Shown here piece after piece: positions 59,960 to 64,000 of a DNA stretch of 64,000 nucleotides. Numbering within the stretch: position 1 is the stretch's first letter; each line of letters starts with the position of its first letter. The notes under the pieces were generated by a model. The model ran no database searches. It saw only the letters and a list, made by a program, of their open reading frames with translations, and was not told the DNA's origin. The stretch is from Echinarachnius parma (taxonomy: Eukaryota > Echinodermata > Echinoidea > Clypeasteroida > Echinarachniidae). The stretch spans positions 179,733-243,732 of the forward strand of contig JBAMJV010002968.1 in NCBI GenBank assembly GCA_037951105.1, given 5' to 3'. A program made the position numbers and the translations under genes.

Positions 59960-60044
59960 TAAATTTCCCGTCGCCGGCCTTCTCTGTTACACAAAATACA
60001 TGCCTATTTCCTTTCATTAAAAAATAATATGTACACCCCAACTC

Positions 60045-60046
60045 AC

Positions 60047-60087
<41 letters not shown>

Positions 60088-60097
60088 CACACATACT
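60045..60097. repeat. (CA)n microsatellite
   Basis: An uninterrupted CA run with two CG steps. A second, weaker CA-rich run lies at 60570-60615. Confidence 0.95.
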
Positions 60098-60137
60098 TAC
60101 ATGGGCATACTTGTGGGAACCCGACTTGTGAGGTACT

Positions 60138-60235
60138 TGTTCAGTTCAGTTCAGTTTATTTGGCAAAATAATACAATATCAAATTAACAATCAAATTTAC
60201 ACTTTATAAATAATAGCCGGGACCTCGGAGAAACA
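60138..60235 (-). mobile_element. CR1-like LINE 3' tail fragment
   Basis: (TTCAG)n followed by TTTATTTGGCAAAATAATAC is the antisense 3' terminus style of CR1-like elements. No coding part remains. Confidence 0.55.
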
Positions 60236-60784
60236 GCATGTGTTTGTATGTGAGGCCCCATACAATTGTGCTACTACACGCTGGAGGAGTGCTACTGGCG
60301 CTATTCACAAAAGCTTTGCGACGAAAAAGTGCAACCTTTCGAGTGTATGGGAGTGTAGGGGTGTGTCTAGATACAAACAAAAAATCTCCTGAAGTATCAC
60401 TCCTGGGGTACAGTCACAGGATTTTGTCACATGGCTTTATAAAGCTAAATACGCCGATTTAAGGTTATTCCTTGTTGGGGTCCATGATTTATTCCCCACA
60501 AGAAAAAAAAATACCCCACATGGTTATAATTGTACCCACATGAGACCCCACAAGAATGCCGGCGTGAGAACACACACACAAACACGCACACACAAAACAC
60601 ACACACACACACGCTCTTTTGTGATGCATTATTTTCCTATTTTCTATTTTGTATTGTCTATAGGAACTTGTTGGGATTGCATAATCCAGTAGCGAACAGG
60701 TTAATGAGAGGAAATCTCTTTTCATCGACCGGAATAAAAGGAAAACGTTTAAACCCAATGAAGGCTCGGGTGTCACCCCCTTAA

Positions 60785-61106
60785 AGGGATCTAGTAACTT
60801 TGTTTACATGTGCAAAAAGTGATGTGTGGTTGATACAATGTATATTGTTGTTATCTGATATGTCCACTAGGTGTTGTGTGAAAATGTCCAGTTAAATGGA
60901 CGTTATATGGCCGAGTAATGAGCAAAAATGCAAAGTGATATTCACTATTTCATTGCACTTATTTTGTACACGGTTTTGACGATCCGTTGGATTTTTTAAC
61001 ATCTGAAATCTTCAATCGTAAATATCTTTTAACGAAACAGAAATTTGAGGGAACCGCTAGAATTCCAATTAGATTTTGAGGATTTGGACAATGTTACTAA
61101 GTCCCT
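60785..61106 (+). mobile_element. TTAA MITE family B, 322 bp
   Basis: TTAA at 60781-60784 and 61107-61110. Ends AGGGATCTAGTAACTTTG and inverse AGGGACTTAGTAACATTG. Inverse partner of 61372-61728. Confidence 0.82.
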
Positions 61107-61371
61107 TTAAGCTGTGATATGTTTAGTTTAATAGCCTACGCTAAGCACACGTGCGCACACCGTGTTTCCTTGTCGTGTACTATATAAACTCTTCGAGTTA
61201 TGTATATCACCAAAGAAAATAATGAATTACTTAGTAATGATATGAAATAACATTTAAAATGATTTGTAAATATTATCTATACAATCGATGATTATGTATA
61301 GTAATGTACGGTCATTCAGGACATTTTTAAAAGAAAATAATTGATGCGAGTACATTCAGAGCAGACTTTAA

Positions 61372-61728
61372 AGAGATCTAGTAACATTGTCCAAAACCAA
61401 AAATCTTAATTAGAACTTAAGTGGTCTATTCGGCAAACCTTGTTCTTTGTATTACCAATAAAAACATGGAACGGGTTTCCGTTTTTCTAATTTCCATTTC
61501 GTTAAAAAGATATTTACGATTCGGCTTTTTAAATTTTCACTGGAAAGTTATAACTGTGTAATTTAAAGTCAGTGCAATGAGGAAGCAAATATTAATATGC
61601 ATTTCCGCTTATTACTTGGTCATATAATATCCATTTACCGTGAATTTTTCACACATTAATCAGTGGACATATCAGATCACAACAACACACAGTCTTGTTG
61701 GACATGTCAACACAGTTACTAGATCCCT
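61372..61728 (-). mobile_element. TTAA MITE family B, 357 bp
   Basis: TTAA at 61368-61371 and 61729-61732. Ends AGAGATCTAGTAACATTG and inverse AGGGATCTAGTAACTGTG. Interior words (AAAGATATTTACGATT, GAATTTTTCACACAT) mirror the copy at 60785. Confidence 0.82.
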
Positions 61729-61732
61729 TTAA

Positions 61733-62114
61733 GTGAGGCTGGATGGAGCAAGGTGAGTTCCGCTCATCTCTAATTGCCATGTATAGCAAATGACGTCATG
61801 ATGACATCATACATTCATCGTCAATGACGAAATCAACTACAGGCTTCGGAGAATATATCCGTCCTTTATACGCGTACTTGCCAGTGCTACTATATATAAA
61901 CATTAACAAAAGAATTTCAACTCCCACGCATTCATTGCCAACTTGTATTTATTACAACATGTTCCCTACTATATTTTGCAATCCCCAGAGAGTTATTAAT
62001 GTCGTCCGAACCCAACAGTAACTATGACAATTTTCATTCCAACCTGTTATGCACAGCTACCGGTGGGGAGGGGGGGGGGGGGGGGGCACTCGAATTAGCA
62101 AACGGCGTAACCAA
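61733..62114. other. No gene seen; one G-run
   Basis: A G-run at about 62068-62085. The 65-codon frame at 61824 matches nothing known. Confidence 0.4.
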
Positions 62115-62385
62115 TTCTGGTGCGGTTCGTTATTCCGAAGGTTCGTTTTTCCAAACACATATTTCGTAGGGTTCGTTAATCTGAAAATAAAATAGGGTTC
62201 GTTTATCCGAACATTTGTTGATTAATTCGATGGTTCGTTATTCAAAGGTTCGTTTTTCCGAAAATGAAATAGGGTTCGATATTCCTAAGGTTCGTTTATC
62301 CGAAAATGAAATAGGGTCCGATATTTCGAAGGTTCGTTAATCCGTAAATGAAATGGGGTTCGTGAATCCGAAAATGAAATAACAA
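62115..62385 (+). mobile_element. GTTCG-motif element fragment
   Basis: Starts TGGTGCGGTTCGTTATTCCG, like the left end at 17860, then about nine degenerate motif copies with AAAATGAAAT spacers. Older-looking than the 17.9 kb copy. Confidence 0.7.
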
Positions 62386-62389
62386 AAAT

Positions 62390-62480
62390 GTAATATATTC
62401 GATTTATATAGCACTTAATATCAAATTTTCTCTAGGCGCTTTAGAAAATTATACAGAACTTGATCAACTTAAATACATCT
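62390..62480 (-). mobile_element. L2-type LINE 3' terminus
   Basis: TTTATATAGCACTTAATATC followed by CTAGGCGCTTTAGAAA is the terminal pattern common in L2-like LINEs. It may belong to the LINE whose ORF2 ends at 63248, with another LINE tail lying between. From 62481 to 62640 nothing is recognised. Confidence 0.5.
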
Positions 62481-62639
62481 TAATTTGTTTATAGTTACAC
62501 TTTGCAATGATTATCCTTTTCTAAAGTTAAATAGCAATTTACAAAAAGCGAAGACAATTAACTACATAGGCGTAATTCATTAAAACAAAAACCTAATAAC
62601 AAATCAATTCAACACTGTCGTCTACCGATTACATAATTT

Positions 62640-63225
62640 ACATATTCAATTAAATTAAATTAACATTTATTCGGCATCATAAAATATAATACATATACAG
62701 TAATGGTGAGTCATACAAATATACATGTACATAAATATGCCGGGGTAGCTATAAAGTAGAAACTTGTATATCAGCAGCCCCTTAAACTAAAAACTAAAAC
62801 AATACAAACTAAAAACTAAAAACTAAAACAATACTTTGAATAACTTACATTCTGACTTAAATAGCTAATCTATATTGTGTCTATCTAGATACACTTAAAA
62901 AGGGACATCATTTTAATTAATATATAATTATTATTTTTACAAGAATGCTAATTTTGTGAATTCAATAAGTCTCGAGTATCGCTTATTTATGTCCATTTTT
63001 AAAAAGGTTGTAGCTCTTTTCACCCTTTAATACATCATTTAGTGAGTTCCAAATTACAGGTCCCTGAAATCTAAGTGATTTATGTTGCATAAACGAAGAA
63101 CGGAATCTCGGTAAGTAAAAATTATCTCTATTCCGGGTATTCAATAAATGTACATCAGAATTTAAACAAAAGTGATAATTAGAGATGGGTGGTAACATAG
63201 CATACTCAGACTTATACATAAATAA
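62640..63225 (-). pseudogene. CR1-like LINE 3' end, second type
   Basis: The frame 62983-63219 encodes DVHLLNTRNRDNFYLPRFRS and SLRFQGPVIWNSLND, standard near the C terminus of CR1-like ORF2. The 3' UTR runs to the antisense tail at 62640-62670 (ATTAAATTAACATTTATTCG). Strongly 5'-truncated at about 63225. Confidence 0.8.
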
Positions 63226-63247
63226 ATAAAAGATATTTAATAAATAT

Positions 63248-64000
63248 TTAATAAATATTAAAGAGATGAGTTTTCAGTGCACTTTTATATAATTTAAAGG
63301 AGGTCATCGTGGTCATGGATCGAATGTGATGGGGGAGATTGTTCCAGAGAGTGGGTGCGGTGACGCTGAATGACCAGTTTCCGTAGTGCTGCGTGTTGAA
63401 TGTTGGTTTATTTTGTGAGCGAAGAGCGCGGATAGGAGTGTAGATGTGTAGGAGTTCGGTGATGTACATGTGTGCAGCGCCGTGTAGTGCCTTGAATGTT
63501 GGTAGAAGTATTTTGAATTGAATGCGTCTGTCAACAGGTAACCAGTGAAGTGAGGATAGGATGGGTGTGATGTGCTTGTTTCGGTGTGCTTTCTTGGTTA
63601 TTCTGGCTGTTTTTTTTATATTTCTGTATTCGTTGAAGTTTCTTGATGTCTTCGTCCGGAAGGTTGGTAAGTAGCGCGCATTGTTTGAGTCCAGTCCAGA
63701 AGTTACAAATGCATGTACAAGTGTAGATGTGGTTCTTTCGTCTAAGCAGTCACGGATCTGCCCTATCTTTCGGACGGCGGTCATTGCAGAGCGACATGTG
63801 ATGTTGACATGGGCCTTAAGAGATGAATGTTCGTCCATAACTGCACCGAGATTTCTGGCTTCCGTTGAAGGATTAACCTGAAAATCTCCAACCGTGATCG
63901 AAATGGCTGGGTGTGGCTGTGGCGAAAATCTCGAAGTGAAAAGGGGAACCTCTGTTTTACTGGAGTTGAGCATCATCTTGTTTGTAGTAGTCCATTGGTG
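63248..64000 (-). pseudogene. CR1/L2-like LINE ORF2 C-terminal part (continues past right edge)
   Basis: An open frame of 242 residues (63248-63976): MMLNSSKTEVPLF, RNLGAVMDEHSSLKAHVN, GQIRDCLDERTTSTLVHAFV, LHWLPVDRRIQFKILLPTFK, and APTLWNNLPHHIRS before SALKTHLFNIY and the stop. These are the post-palm and C-terminal blocks of L2-like LINEs. Near GLDSNNARYLPTF the usual LLYGLP and VQNTAARL blocks are replaced, so a small internal loss is likely. The YADD core would lie beyond 64000. Confidence 0.85.

Noticed and set aside
59892-60092. Frame reading CVCVCV
   Set aside because: Translation of the CA microsatellite.

Overview
This is eukaryotic, AT-rich, gene-poor DNA. I find no host protein-coding gene, rRNA or tRNA that I can defend. 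Every recognisable protein belongs to a LINE (non-LTR) retrotransposon of the I/Jockey or CR1/L2 groups. The rest is short inverted-repeat DNA transposons (MITEs), one very large 54-58 bp satellite, homopolymer G/C tracts and diverged unannotated sequence. The mixture of CR1/L2 LINE tails, Tc1/mariner-type, hAT-type and TTAA-type MITEs suggests an aquatic invertebrate, possibly a deuterostome. That is an inference, and the sequence alone does not name a species.

Layout. 1-3.1 kb: minus-strand I/Jockey-type LINE with an intact ORF1 and an open ORF2 running off the left edge. 4-8.7 kb: broken CR1-like LINE pieces, a TGACTCA-rich block and a TACGTT-rich block. 9-12.5 kb: MITEs nested around a 1.48 kb near-perfect palindrome made of two head-to-head TTAA elements. 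13.7-16.5 kb: old LINE and a G/C-run element. 17.1-20.9 kb: a 1,910 bp tandem duplication that looks identical, carrying an element built from inverted blocks of a 16-bp motif. 20.8-37.7 kb: about 12 kb of satellite (about 210 monomers by length) with an orientation switch, higher-order repeats, two 402-bp foldback elements, a solo LTR and a 2.5 kb iterated-motif transposon inside it. 37.7-48 kb: further foldback elements, including two 1.4 kb elements rich in a perfect 16-bp palindrome. 48.1-50.6 kb: a LINE lacking its RT core inserted in a TTAA MITE with a clear target duplication. 50.8-55 kb: GTGCA-rich TA elements around a GAATAGCGACC array, with a clean hAT insertion. 55.4-61.7 kb: TTAA MITEs and a 2.3 kb TA transposon. 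62.1-64 kb: stacked CR1/L2-type LINE 3' ends reaching the right edge.

Nothing here works as a pathway. The recurring theme is non-autonomous transposons that carry many copies of one short, often palindromic word: GGTTCGTTATTCCGAA, TTCTTGATATCAAGAA, TGTCCTTCCGTTACCG, GGTCACGTGTGTGAC and looser AATTTCGTCA words. This shared design in unrelated-looking families, and the part played by hairpins and inverted repeats in shaping the satellite, are the observations I consider most worth pursuing. All identities, copy counts and boundaries come from reading by eye, not from alignment software.
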